Source: Bacillus nitratireducens (GTDB lineage: Bacteria; Bacillota; Bacilli; Bacillales; Bacillaceae_G). Taken from it: 64,000 nucleotides of DNA. The notes under the pieces were generated by a model. That model was not told the origin of the DNA and made no database searches. It was given only the letters and a program-made list of their open reading frames with translations. This document shows, in pieces, positions 16,711 through 25,159 of the stretch (the first letter of the stretch is position 1; each line of letters opens with the position of its first letter). The stretch is from NCBI RefSeq assembly GCF_001884135.1, contig NZ_MAOC01000086.1, positions 62,001 to 126,000 of the forward strand, written 5' to 3'. The translations under genes and the position numbers were made by a program.

Positions 16711-17097
16711 ATGATGGAATTAACATTAAATTCAACTGTATGTTTACACACAATTCAATTTCGAAAAGAGCAAAAGAATTATATTGTAAAAGATACGATT
16801 ACAGGAGAGACATATGAAATGCCGCCACTTTGGATTGATGCACTAGCAATGATGCGTGACGGCTTTTTATTGGGAGAAATAGAGGAGAAATTAAAAGAAG
16901 AGTATCCGGCCGAAGACGTAAATATGGTAGCATTTACGAGGCAATTGTTAGAGCTAGAACTTGTCGAAATGGTGGATGGAGAAGAGATAGCTTGTACAAA
17001 GAAGAGAGATAAAGATTATTTAGCTTGGTTACGCCCAAGAGTGGAACAATTCTTTTTAAACTTAAATAAAAAATATAAAAGCAAAGGTCAAAAATGA
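16711..17097 (+). CDS. Small protein with a PqqD-like (RRE-type) winged-helix domain
   Basis: The 128-residue protein has no signal or membrane segment. Residues about 8-90 follow the PqqD pattern: an N-terminal strand pair ending at a LPPLW-like motif (YEMPPLWIDALAMMRDG), then FLLGEIEEKLKEEYP and AFTRQLLELELVEMVDG. In PqqD and related RiPP recognition elements this fold binds precursor peptides. No radical-SAM enzyme, protease or precursor peptide is visible nearby, so a peptide-modification role is only suggested. The basic C-terminal tail (NLNKKYKSKGQK) overlaps the terminator. AAAGGGG precedes ATGATG. Confidence 0.55.
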   Translation: MMELTLNSTVCLHTIQFRKEQKNYIVKDTITGETYEMPPLWIDALAMMRDGFLLGEIEEKLKEEYPAEDVNMVAFTRQLLELELVEMVDGEEIACTKKRDKDYLAWLRPRVEQFFLNLNKKYKSKGQK

Positions 17098-17111
17098 TCT
17101 TTGCTTTTTTT
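17079..17111 (+). terminator. Terminator overlapping the end of the PqqD-like gene
   Basis: The stem AAGCAAAGGTCA / TGATCTTTGCTT (one mismatch-tolerant pair) with T7 includes the last codons and the stop. Confidence 0.85.
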
Positions 17112-17122
17112 GTAGGCCGTGT

Positions 17123-17755
17123 TTAAAAAATAACAGCAAATGCTCTTGCGAAAGCGCCGTCACTATCTTTAATTTTTAAAGGTGCTGCCGAGAAAAAGAA
17201 ACGTTTCGCTTTAATAGCATCTAGATTTGTTAAGTTTTCAATTAAGTAAATGTTATTCCCTAGTAATATGTGATGAATCGGCGATGTTTCTGTCGTTACC
17301 TCATCAGGAGAAATAAAATCTAAACCAACTGATTTTACTTTTAATTGAACCAGTTCTTCAGCTAATTCTTCGGAAAGATAAAACGCTTCTTTCTCATAAG
17401 CGGCTGTATTCCACTTATTAGATAGATTGGAATGGAAAATGACAATATCATCTTCTTTTATATCGGTATTATGCAATACTTCCTTAGGTAACTTTCTCTC
17501 TTGAATATGAGTTACATCGATAAGAACGGCCTCACCTACAAATTGCTTTAGGGGTAATTGATCGATAGTGGTTGCACCTGAAATGAAATGCGCAGGGGCA
17601 TCGCAATGTGTACCTACATGAACGACAGAATGAAAATCTGTAACTTGATAGCCCGTCTCTTCAACGTTTGTAATTGCTTCTAGTTGGATTTTTGGTGTTC
17701 CAGGAAATTGAGACATATTGTTTTCAAATGTTTGTGATAGGTCGATTACTTTCAT
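17123..17755 (-). CDS. Metal-dependent cyclase-family hydrolase (KynB/arylformamidase-like) under SAM-I riboswitch control
   Basis: The 210-residue protein belongs to the cyclase (PF04199) family, of which kynurenine formamidase is the best-known member. The metal motif HxGTHxDxPxH is complete (H46, H50, D52, H56) and an IVIFHSNLSNKW block with GLDFISPDEV follows. The start at 17755 is fixed by GGAGG 7-8 bp upstream. Directly upstream lie a SAM-I riboswitch and its terminator, so expression should rise when SAM is low. No kynurenine-pathway genes are nearby, and the riboswitch argues for a substrate linked to methionine or SAM metabolism instead. The true substrate is unknown. Confidence 0.8.
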   Translation of the reverse strand: MKVIDLSQTFENNMSQFPGTPKIQLEAITNVEETGYQVTDFHSVVHVGTHCDAPAHFISGATTIDQLPLKQFVGEAVLIDVTHIQERKLPKEVLHNTDIKEDDIVIFHSNLSNKWNTAAYEKEAFYLSEELAEELVQLKVKSVGLDFISPDEVTTETSPIHHILLGNNIYLIENLTNLDAIKAKRFFFSAAPLKIKDSDGAFARAFAVIF

Positions 17756-17787
17756 TTTGAATACCTCCAATATATATTTTAAAATAT

Positions 17788-17825
17788 AAAAAACTCATCT
17801 TTCATAATCAAGAAAGATGAGCTTT
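17788..17825 (-). terminator. Riboswitch expression-platform terminator
   Basis: Read leftward, a 10-bp stem CTCATCTTTC / GAAAGATGAG (loop TTGATTAT) is followed by TTTTTTA. It lies between the SAM aptamer and the cyclase gene. Confidence 0.9.
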
Positions 17826-17841
17826 GCACACAATGGTTAAG

Positions 17842-17955
17842 TTTTATCTTGCAAAATGCATTGCATTTTGCAGGAATTAGCACCTATTCAGTTTGTATAA
17901 ACTGAGGTTGCTGGGCTTCAAAGGGCCGGTCCCTCTGCCTCTCTTGATAAAGAAA
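17842..17955 (-). ncRNA. SAM-I (S-box) riboswitch
   Basis: Read leftward the segment shows the S-box hallmarks in order: TTTATCAAGAGAGG, GAGGGACCGGCCC, GAAGCCCAGCAACC, AGGTGCTAATTCC, then a closing GATAAA. The P1 arms TTTATC / GATAAA and the GCAAAATGC / GCATTTTGC stem are present. It controls the cyclase-family gene by transcription termination. Confidence 0.95.
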
Positions 17956-18101
17956 TATTTAGTTTTAATATTTTGATTTTTTAATATTTAAATTGTAATT
18001 CATTTCCTTTTTCAGTGCAATACAAAATAGGTATTCACCCAAATAAAGTTGCTCGCATATTGTAGCTTATGTAAATAGAATGCTGCGAAGGAGTGAGTGC
18101 A

Positions 18102-19211
18102 GTGACAGGTAATGTATTGAATTATTATGCCGGTGGAAATACAGCTAGAGGATTTCATAATTTATACGAAGAGAATTTAAAAGAGCTAGACAGGTTGTTT
18201 ATTTTAAAGGGTGGTCCAGGAACTGGGAAATCTTCTTTAATAAAGGCAATAGGTCGTGAATGGGCTGAAAAGGGATATGATATTGAACTTTTGCATTGTT
18301 CTTCTGATAATAAGTCAGTTGATGGAGTGATTATCCCAAAATTAAAAGTAGGAATTGTTGATGGAACATCACCGCATGTTATTGAGCCCAAAATGCCAGG
18401 GGTTGTGGAAGAGTATATTAATTTAGGAGTTGCTTGGGACTCAGATAAATTAAGAAAGCAGAAGTTAGAAATTGAACGATTTGTATCAGAAGCGAGCAAG
18501 GCTTTCCAATCTGCTTACGGATGTTTTAAAGAGGCATTAGTTATACACGATGAGTGGGAGAAAATATATATTAATAATATTGATTTTAACAAAGCAAATG
18601 AACTAACAGATCAGTTGATTCAGAAATTATTTACAGATAAAAAGGGGAAACAATCGATTGTGAAACATCGGTTTTTAGGAGCTGCTACACCGAAAGGAGC
18701 AGTTGATTTCGTTCCTAATTTAACAGAAGGATTACCACATCGTTATTTTATAAAAGGACGCCCTGGCTCAGGAAAATCAACAATGCTCAAAAAGTTAGCG
18801 CAGGCAGCAGAAGAAAAAGGGTTTGAAGTTGAAGTATATCATTGCGGATTTGATCCAAATAGTCTTGATATGGTTATTGTAAGAGAATTAGGATTTGCAA
18901 TTTTTGATAGTACCGCACCACATGAATATTTTCCGAGTCGCGTGGGTGATGAGATTATAGATATGTATGCTCTTATTGTTACACCGGGGACGGATGAAAA
19001 ATATGCTAAAGAAATTCGTGACGTTTCCATTCAATATAAGGCAAAAATGAATGAGGCGATGTCTTTCTTGGCAAAAGCGAAATCAGTTCGTGATAAATTA
19101 GAACGAATTTATATTGCTGCAATGGATTTTTCAAAAGTGGATGCATATAAAGAGGAAATTCAAAAAGAGTTTGAACGAATTACCGCTACTGTAATTGAAA
19201 AGAGAAAGTAG
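18102..19211 (+). CDS. Tandem P-loop ATPase of unknown function
   Basis: The 369-residue cytoplasmic protein is built from two similar halves. Walker A motifs GGPGTGKSS (37-45) and GRPGSGKST (219-227) are each preceded by a hydrophobic strand (RLFILK, RYFIKG). Each is followed about 22 residues later by an [L/Y]-H-C motif and then by a [G/A]-I-[V/F]-D-[G/S]-T-[S/A]-P-H signature (GIVDGTSPH, AIFDSTAPH). I know this as a conserved uncharacterised Firmicute ATPase family. A GTG at 18093 overlaps the AAGGAG ribosome binding site, so the GTG at 18102 is preferred. It is a single gene, divergent from the riboswitch-controlled cyclase. Confidence 0.8.
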   Translation: MTGNVLNYYAGGNTARGFHNLYEENLKELDRLFILKGGPGTGKSSLIKAIGREWAEKGYDIELLHCSSDNKSVDGVIIPKLKVGIVDGTSPHVIEPKMPGVVEEYINLGVAWDSDKLRKQKLEIERFVSEASKAFQSAYGCFKEALVIHDEWEKIYINNIDFNKANELTDQLIQKLFTDKKGKQSIVKHRFLGAATPKGAVDFVPNLTEGLPHRYFIKGRPGSGKSTMLKKLAQAAEEKGFEVEVYHCGFDPNSLDMVIVRELGFAIFDSTAPHEYFPSRVGDEIIDMYALIVTPGTDEKYAKEIRDVSIQYKAKMNEAMSFLAKAKSVRDKLERIYIAAMDFSKVDAYKEEIQKEFERITATVIEKRK

Positions 19212-19218
19212 GCTTTAT

Positions 19219-19252
19219 TGAACTGTCAGAAAATTTCTGGCAGTTATTTTAG
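19219..19252 (+). terminator. Rho-independent terminator
   Basis: A 12-bp stem AACTGTCAGAAA / TTTCTGGCAGTT with one G-T pair is followed by ATTTTAG just after the ATPase gene. Confidence 0.7.
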
Positions 19253-19322
19253 TATGTAGTAAAATTAGTAATATATTTGTCGAATTTCCAAGGAAATAAT
19301 CAAAAAATGGGGATGGTATGAA

Positions 19323-20105
19323 ATGAGAGGGAGAATTGAATTAGAGCTAGAAAGAATTGAACAAGAGAATGATGTGAAAATTTTATTTGCAGTGGAATCA
19401 GGGAGTCGTGCTTGGGGATTTCCATCGAAAGATAGTGATTATGATGTTAGGTTTGTTTATATACATCCAGTAGAATGGTATTTATCAATTCATGATAAAC
19501 GAGATGTAATTGAATATCCGATTAGTAATGATTTAGATATAAGTGGCTGGGATATTAAAAAGGCTTTGCAGCTATTCGCAAAGTCAAATCCAGCTTTACT
19601 TGAGTGGATTCGATCACCAATTTTTTATTCGAAAAACTCTAATTTTCCAGAGCAACTTCAACAAATGAGTGAAAAGAATTTCGATCCAAAAGCAACGATA
19701 TATCATTACTTACATATGGCGTCGAAAAATTATCGTGAATTTTTGCAAGGTGAGAATGTAAAGTTGAAAAAGTACTTTTATGTATTACGTCCTATTTTAG
19801 CTTGTAAATGGTTAGAAGAGAAAGGGACATTGCCCCCAGTAGAATTTGACCGGTTAATTACGGAACTATCAGTAGAGCGTAATGTATTGAATGAAATTGA
19901 AAAGCTACTAATAAAGAAAAGGGCAGGTACTGAATTAGATATTGGATTGAAAATTAATGTGTTGAATCAATTTTTAGAGGAACAAATTAATTATTATCAA
20001 CAATATGTGAAAGGAATTAAAAAGGGATTGGGGATCGATATTGAGAGTTTGAATACACTATTTCGAGATATGCTGTTTGAAGTATATGAAAAAGAGCACA
20101 AGTGA
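19323..20105 (+). CDS. Nucleotidyltransferase, DNA polymerase beta superfamily (YcgL-like)
   Basis: The 260-residue protein has the nucleotidyltransferase signature GSRAWGFPSKDSDYDVR (residues 27-43), in which D39 and D41 form the metal-binding DxD pair. A predicted helical region with IYHYLHMASKNYREFL follows. It resembles B. subtilis YcgL and the phage-like predicted nucleotidyltransferases; no HEPN partner gene lies next to it. The reaction and substrate are unknown. It is a single gene ending in a strong terminator that overlaps its stop region. Confidence 0.82.
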   Translation: MRGRIELELERIEQENDVKILFAVESGSRAWGFPSKDSDYDVRFVYIHPVEWYLSIHDKRDVIEYPISNDLDISGWDIKKALQLFAKSNPALLEWIRSPIFYSKNSNFPEQLQQMSEKNFDPKATIYHYLHMASKNYREFLQGENVKLKKYFYVLRPILACKWLEEKGTLPPVEFDRLITELSVERNVLNEIEKLLIKKRAGTELDIGLKINVLNQFLEEQINYYQQYVKGIKKGLGIDIESLNTLFRDMLFEVYEKEHK

Positions 20106-20122
20106 GTTTGTGCTCTTTTTTA
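20090..20122 (+). terminator. Rho-independent terminator
   Basis: The stem AAAAAGAGCACAA / TTTGTGCTCTTTTT with loop GTGAG includes the stop codon of the nucleotidyltransferase gene. Confidence 0.9.
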
Positions 20123-20213
20123 TTTTGTAGGAGTAAAGAAAACCGATATAGCTGCGATAAGACCCGCAAATGAGGATAAATGAAAAATTTCATGCCAAGT
20201 TATATTGCATTGT

Positions 20214-21740
20214 CTATTCGTTATCGACTCGTTTTAATGGTTGATCTGCAGGACCTTCAATAACGTCGCCCTCAATTGAAAAACGGGAACCATGGCAAGG
20301 GCAATCCCACGTACAATCACCGTTATTCCATTCAACTTCACAGCCAAGGTGCGTACAAGTGGTATCGACGATATGTAATTTTCCTTCTGTATCTTTATAA
20401 GCACCTGCTCGTTTACCGTTGACATGTACAACAGAGCCCTCGCCAACTTCAAGATCTTCTGGTTTACGTAATGCGGTTTCAATTTTCCCTTCAATTAAAT
20501 GTTTAGCAACATCAATGTTCTGAGAGAGAAATGTTTTTATATCTGGGTTTGCATGAAAGCGTGATGGTGCAAACAGCTCTTTATATGGGCTGTGAATTTT
20601 TAGAATGGAGTCCTTCAGTAAATGAGCTGCAGCAGTTCCTGTTGTCATGCCCCATTTGCGATATCCAGTTGCAACAAATATATTTGGATTCCTTTCGTTA
20701 ATATGTCCGATATAAGGGAGCTTGTCTAGAGTAATTAAATCTTGCGCTGACCATCTATAGGGAACTTCATCTACTCCAAAAGTTGCTTCAGCAAAAGAAT
20801 AGAGTGCTTCATAATGAAGCATCGTATTTATTCCCTGTCCCGTTTTATGGCTCTCTCCGCCAATTAATATCAACTTTTCTCCATTGCTTGTCATATAACG
20901 TAAGGAGCGTTTTGGATCATCGATGCTTAAATACATGCCGCCCGGATAATCCGTTTTTGCTTTTATTGCGAGAGCATAGGAGCGTTCTGCATACATCCGC
21001 GTAAAGAAAAAGCTATTAGCATCATAAAAGGGAAAATGTGAACAAGAGACAATATATTTACAAGTGATGCGATGGTCACCCTTTGTAATTACTTGTGGAT
21101 AATCTCCTTTTTCCACATCAATAGCTGTTGTTTGTTCATAAACCTTTCCGCCCATCTCCACAAACTTTTCTAAAAGTGTTTTTAAATAAAGAAGGGGGTG
21201 GAATTGCGCTTGATTTTTCATCACAAGTGCAGATTGTACGGGAATAGGAATCGGCAGGGATTGAACATATTCACAAGGAATATTTAATTTTTGATAGGCT
21301 TCATATTCTTTCGTTAAATTTCGCAGGCCATTATCGGTAGTTGTATATAAATACGAATCTTCATTTGTGAAATTACAGTCGATTTTATATGTTTGCACAG
21401 TGTCACTTATGAATTGTAGAGCATGATTATTTGATTCATAGTAAAGCTTGGCCTTTTCAACACCGAAATGATTTATTAATTCGTCGTAAATAAGATCATG
21501 TTGTGCTGTTACTTTTGCGGTTGTATGCCCAGTTGTTCCATTTAAAACAGAGCCGGAATCAATTAAAACGACTCTCATTCCTTCTTTAGCGAGTAAATAG
21601 GCGGTGGTAATGCCTGTAATGCCAGCGCCGATAACAGCAACTTCTGTCTTTATATTTTCGGATAGATGAGGAAAAGTAGGCAATTGAGTAGATTCAATCC
21701 AATAGGATGATGGTAACTGCGGAAATGTGTCATCTGTCAT
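20214..21740 (-). CDS. yhfW: FAD-dependent oxidoreductase with C-terminal Rieske [2Fe-2S] domain
   Basis: The 508-residue fusion has an N-terminal DadA-type amine/amino-acid oxidase fold with FAD motif VIGAGITGITTAYLL (from about 36) and a C-terminal Rieske domain. The Rieske ligands are all present: C462-T-H464 and C480-P-C482-H483, plus C467, which with C482 could form the disulfide typical of high-potential Rieske centres. Size and architecture match B. subtilis YhfW. The substrate is unknown. AGGAGG lies 8 bp before the ATG. It is a single gene; no signal peptide or membrane anchor is visible, so it acts in the cytoplasm. Confidence 0.9.
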   Translation of the reverse strand: MTDDTFPQLPSSYWIESTQLPTFPHLSENIKTEVAVIGAGITGITTAYLLAKEGMRVVLIDSGSVLNGTTGHTTAKVTAQHDLIYDELINHFGVEKAKLYYESNNHALQFISDTVQTYKIDCNFTNEDSYLYTTTDNGLRNLTKEYEAYQKLNIPCEYVQSLPIPIPVQSALVMKNQAQFHPLLYLKTLLEKFVEMGGKVYEQTTAIDVEKGDYPQVITKGDHRITCKYIVSCSHFPFYDANSFFFTRMYAERSYALAIKAKTDYPGGMYLSIDDPKRSLRYMTSNGEKLILIGGESHKTGQGINTMLHYEALYSFAEATFGVDEVPYRWSAQDLITLDKLPYIGHINERNPNIFVATGYRKWGMTTGTAAAHLLKDSILKIHSPYKELFAPSRFHANPDIKTFLSQNIDVAKHLIEGKIETALRKPEDLEVGEGSVVHVNGKRAGAYKDTEGKLHIVDTTCTHLGCEVEWNNGDCTWDCPCHGSRFSIEGDVIEGPADQPLKRVDNE

Positions 21741-22090
21741 TTTGGAAACCTCCTGAATTAGAACAATTTTCCTTTTAATATTTCCATATTATATGGAATT
21801 CATGTATGTTGTTTTCGTAGCATTCTATTCTTATTAAACGAAAGATAAAATTATTTTAATATAATTATTTTATTAGGGGCAGTATGAAGAAGTAGGATTT
21901 ATATAAAGCTCAATTCAAATGATTCGATTTGTTGATTATATAGAGAGTTCTTGAATAGGATAGAGTCTATGGTGTGTAAGTGGATGTGTATATATAGCGG
22001 ATAAAGCCTTATGAAATCTATGTTTTTTCTTTAGTGAAATAAAGTATAATTATAAAAATATAACCAACTTTTATTACTAGGTCATAAAAG
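21741..22090. other. AT-rich intergenic region, no feature recognised
   Basis: About 350 bp of AT-rich sequence between the divergent yhfW-like gene and the desaturase promoter contains no convincing reading frame, hairpin or known RNA motif. Confidence 0.4.
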
Positions 22091-22093
22091 TTG

Positions 22094-22123
22094 TTGACAA
22101 TATAGAAATTCTATTGTTATGAT
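22094..22123 (+). promoter_or_regulatory. SigA-type promoter of the desaturase gene
   Basis: TTGACA (22094-22099) and TATGAT (22118-22123) are separated by 18 bp. Transcription would leave a leader of about 190 nt before the desaturase start, room for cold-responsive control, though I see no defined structure. Confidence 0.65.
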
Positions 22124-22321
22124 TCATCATGTGGAAAGGTTGATAGAGAGTAAAAAGAGAAATGTTTTTCATTGATAATAAAAGCGAAAAATAAGTGACG
22201 ATAGAGTGAGTATATTTTCCTTATAATAGATGCTTTTTGGATCACCTAGTAAAATCAATCTGGAAGCAAGAATTAATATATGCAAGTTGCGCAGGGCGCG
22301 GCATAAGAAAGGGGCAAAAGG

Positions 22322-23407
22322 ATGAAGGAGCTTCATACGTTTGGGTGGTATGCAGCACGTGTATCACCACATTTGCCGAAAAAAGCATTTAAACCAGTTC
22401 CTACTCGTTTATTTGGTGGACTGGCTTATTTGCTTGTGGCATTGGCGGGGTTAATATCGATTGGTGTATTTGAATTGAATGTGTGGGCGAATCTAGGAAT
22501 TGCGATTGTTCTCGGATTATGTTTTGCTTCACTTGGGTTTTTAGGACATGAAATTTTACATGGAACTGTTGTAAGAAAGGCATGGCTTCGTGATTTCTTA
22601 GGCGCGATTGCATTTATGCCATTATCAACAGGCCCTAAACTTTGGAGAAAGTGGCATAATGCAACGCATCATGTTCATACGCAGCATGAAGAGAATGATC
22701 CAGATGCATGGCCGACACTTGAGAAGCTAAAAAAGAGTAAGTTTCTGAGTTGGGTATATCGTATGCCTCTTCATGTACGTTCATTCTTTAGTTTTCTGTC
22801 ATTAACAATTCAATTTACATTGCATTCGACTCGAATGTTCTTTCATTTTATAAAAGAATTTAAGTCATCCAATCAAAAATCTGTATGGCTTCAACTTCTT
22901 TTGCCTTGGACAGTTTGGATTAGTTTATTGTTTATTATGGGACCTGGAAAATGGTTATTTGCATATGTGATTCCGTTGTTAATTGCTAACTTCATTGTAA
23001 TGGCATATATCGCAACAAATCACCGCTTAAATCCAATTGTTCCAGTAAATGATCCGTTAGCAAACTGTTTATCAGTAACAGTGCCGCGCTGGGTAGACGT
23101 TTTACATTTCAATTTCTCATATCATACGGAACATCATCTGTTTCCTGCTATGAGCTCTAAATACTATCCGTTAGTAAAAGATAAAATTAAAGAAATGTGG
23201 CCGGAACGCTATCATGAGATGCCAATGACCAAAGCTTTGGCAGCGCTATGGAATACACCACGTGTGTATTATCAAGGAAGTGAATTAGTTGATCCGCATA
23301 GGGAGCATTTCTATGGTTCTTTAGGAAATGGACTAGACCCTCATAATATTTCATATCGTGAGGATCATATAGAGGAAAAAGAGAGTATTAAAAAAGTAAA
23401 TCAATAA
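22322..23407 (+). CDS. Acyl-lipid fatty acid desaturase
   Basis: This integral-membrane di-iron desaturase (361 residues) introduces a double bond into membrane phospholipid acyl chains and is typically induced by cold. The three histidine boxes are present: H76-E-I-L-H80, H112-N-A-T-H116-H117, and HTEHH near residue 275. Hydrophobic segments lie at about 30-50, 55-80, 195-215 and 220-245. B. cereus is known to have two acyl-lipid desaturases (DesA and DesB, delta-5 and delta-10); this is one of them, I believe DesB, but I cannot assign regiospecificity from sequence. AAAGGGGC precedes the ATG. Confidence 0.9.
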   Translation: MKELHTFGWYAARVSPHLPKKAFKPVPTRLFGGLAYLLVALAGLISIGVFELNVWANLGIAIVLGLCFASLGFLGHEILHGTVVRKAWLRDFLGAIAFMPLSTGPKLWRKWHNATHHVHTQHEENDPDAWPTLEKLKKSKFLSWVYRMPLHVRSFFSFLSLTIQFTLHSTRMFFHFIKEFKSSNQKSVWLQLLLPWTVWISLLFIMGPGKWLFAYVIPLLIANFIVMAYIATNHRLNPIVPVNDPLANCLSVTVPRWVDVLHFNFSYHTEHHLFPAMSSKYYPLVKDKIKEMWPERYHEMPMTKALAALWNTPRVYYQGSELVDPHREHFYGSLGNGLDPHNISYREDHIEEKESIKKVNQ

Positions 23408-23423
23408 TAGATATATTTTACGA

Positions 23424-23459
23424 TGAAAAAGCAAGCTCTTTTAGAGCTTGCTTTTTGTT
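23424..23459. terminator. Bidirectional terminator
   Basis: The stem AAAAAGCAAGCTCT / AGAGCTTGCTTTTT lies between the desaturase gene and the converging permease gene. Confidence 0.9.
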
Positions 23460-24150
23460 ATAAAGAAACTTCTTTTTTGTTCTTTGCCTTGACTTGTATA
23501 GAGTTAGTTTCTTTTCGTTGTAGTCGTTTTTCTAAAAGATTAACAAGGTAAGTGAATAGAAGAACAAGTGCGAGATAATATACACCAACGATTATATATG
23601 TATCTAATTGTTGGAAGTTACCTGCGGCAATGGATAAACCTGATCCCCATAATTCGGACATTCCTACATAAGCAACGAGTGAAGAATCTTTTAATCCAAT
23701 GATGAATTGGTTCCCTAGAGGAGGAAGCGATAGGCGAAATGCTTGTGGTAATATAATACGGCGCATCGCTAAAGGATAAGGCATACCTAAAGAGCGAGCG
23801 GCTTCTAATTGTCCTCGGTCAACGGATTGAATTGATCCTCGGAAAATTTCAGTAATATATGCACCGTTATGAATTGCTAAAGCAATTGCGCCTGCCCAAA
23901 AAGGGGTAAAAACAACAACGGATGTAATCCCAAAATAGAGAATGGCAATTTGAACAATTAAAGGTGTACCACGAATAATGGCGATATATACATGAGCAAT
24001 ACTATTTAAAACTTTATTGTTAGAGATTCGAAAGAAAGCGACTAGTAATCCAATTAGTGAACCGAGTAATAGGGATGTTAGTGTTAATTGTAATGTGACT
24101 ATAGTAGCCTTTAAGAGTGTGGGGTAGGTAGAGATAAAAATTTCAAACAT
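23458..24150 (-). CDS. Polar amino acid ABC transporter permease
   Basis: This 230-residue HisM/GlnP-type channel protein has about five membrane segments. The EAA coupling loop is visible in GQLEAARSLGMPYPLAMRRIILPQAFR, followed by PPLGNQFIIGLKDSSL. The start at 24150 has AGGTG upstream and gives a normal-length product; the longer frame from 24216 adds a non-conserved extension. It is the last gene of an ATPase, binding protein, permease operon. A single permease implies a homodimeric channel. Confidence 0.9.
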   Translation of the reverse strand: MFEIFISTYPTLLKATIVTLQLTLTSLLLGSLIGLLVAFFRISNNKVLNSIAHVYIAIIRGTPLIVQIAILYFGITSVVVFTPFWAGAIALAIHNGAYITEIFRGSIQSVDRGQLEAARSLGMPYPLAMRRIILPQAFRLSLPPLGNQFIIGLKDSSLVAYVGMSELWGSGLSIAAGNFQQLDTYIIVGVYYLALVLLFTYLVNLLEKRLQRKETNSIQVKAKNKKEVSL

Positions 24151-24191
24151 ATGTGTCACCTCATATTGTATGGATTTTAGTAGTGAATAAA

Positions 24192-24216
24192 ATGCCCCAC
24201 ATACAAAGTGGGGCAT
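24192..24216 (-). terminator. Intercistronic hairpin before the permease gene
   Basis: A 9-bp GC-rich stem ATGCCCCAC / GTGGGGCAT with a 7-nt loop sits between binding-protein and permease genes with only a weak T-run. It probably reduces read-through and so sets binding protein above permease. Confidence 0.6.
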
Positions 24217-24243
24217 GATTTATGAAATCTCTAAATGGCCAAC

Positions 24244-25038
24244 TTACTTTGTTTTTACCTCGTCTCCAAGAATATTACGCCCAAACCATTTCTTACTAAT
24301 TTTTTCATACGTACCGTCTTTAATGATTTCATCTAGCGCTTTATTTACCTTTTCGACCATGTCTTTATTGTCTTTATGAATAGCAATTCCCATTTCATCA
24401 AGGTTTAATGGTTTTCCAGCTTCTTTTATATTGGATTTACCTTCTTTAATCATACGAAGACCAACCATTTGATCAGTAATAACTGCGTCTACACGTCCTG
24501 GTTCTAAGTCCATAAGTGCAGTAATATCACTATCATATTCTGTAATTTGATCTGTATGTTTTGCAACAAGAGTTTTAAAGGTACTTGCTTTTACAACACC
24601 TATTTTTTTACCTTTCAAGTCCTCTGGAGAAGAGATAGATGTATTCTTTTTAGCTACAAAAATTTGTGCACCAGAGCGATAATATGGATTTGAGAAATTC
24701 ACGGCTTTTAATCGCTCTTCTGTAATAGCCATACTTCCTAATATCACATCATATTTTTTTGATTGTAGACCTTGAATTAACGTTTCCCAAGGATTTGTAA
24801 CGGGAACAGGTTTCATTCCCATCTTTTTCGCGAGAGCTTCACCTATTTCTACATCAAAACCGACAAGCTTTCCGTCATTTTCTTTATAATTAAAAGGTTT
24901 GTATAAACCACTCATCGCATAACGAAATTCTTTTTCACCATTAGATGAGGTAGTAGTGCTTTCCTTGCTACAGGCTCCTAGTATGAAGGATGTACACAGT
25001 GTAATACTCGCAACAATAGTTAATAGTTTTCTTTTCAT
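24244..25038 (-). CDS. Amino acid ABC transporter substrate-binding lipoprotein
   Basis: This 264-residue type II binding protein has a lipoprotein signal (lipobox ILGAC, C23). The mature part shows the SBP_bac_3 pattern: FRYAMSGLYKPFNYKENDGKLVGFDVEI, then ILGSMAITEERLKAVNFSNPYY and the C-terminal DGTYEKISKKWFG. It delivers a polar amino acid to the permease encoded downstream. Cystine, glutamine and arginine are all possible, and the sequence alone does not decide. AGGAGGGG precedes the ATG. Confidence 0.9.
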   Translation of the reverse strand: MKRKLLTIVASITLCTSFILGACSKESTTTSSNGEKEFRYAMSGLYKPFNYKENDGKLVGFDVEIGEALAKKMGMKPVPVTNPWETLIQGLQSKKYDVILGSMAITEERLKAVNFSNPYYRSGAQIFVAKKNTSISSPEDLKGKKIGVVKASTFKTLVAKHTDQITEYDSDITALMDLEPGRVDAVITDQMVGLRMIKEGKSNIKEAGKPLNLDEMGIAIHKDNKDMVEKVNKALDEIIKDGTYEKISKKWFGRNILGDEVKTK

Positions 25039-25159
25039 AAAACCCCTCCTATATATTGATCATACGGATGGTTTTAAGTATGTTATCGAGATATTTTATT
25101 TGGATGATTAGTTGTGCACCGTATGACTGTATTTCTTTTCGTTTGAAACAGAAGTTACA

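Noticed and set aside
17123-17755. Part of a kynurenine pathway operon
   Set aside because: No kynA or kynU homologue in the window, and the upstream riboswitch is a SAM-I, not a tryptophan-related element.
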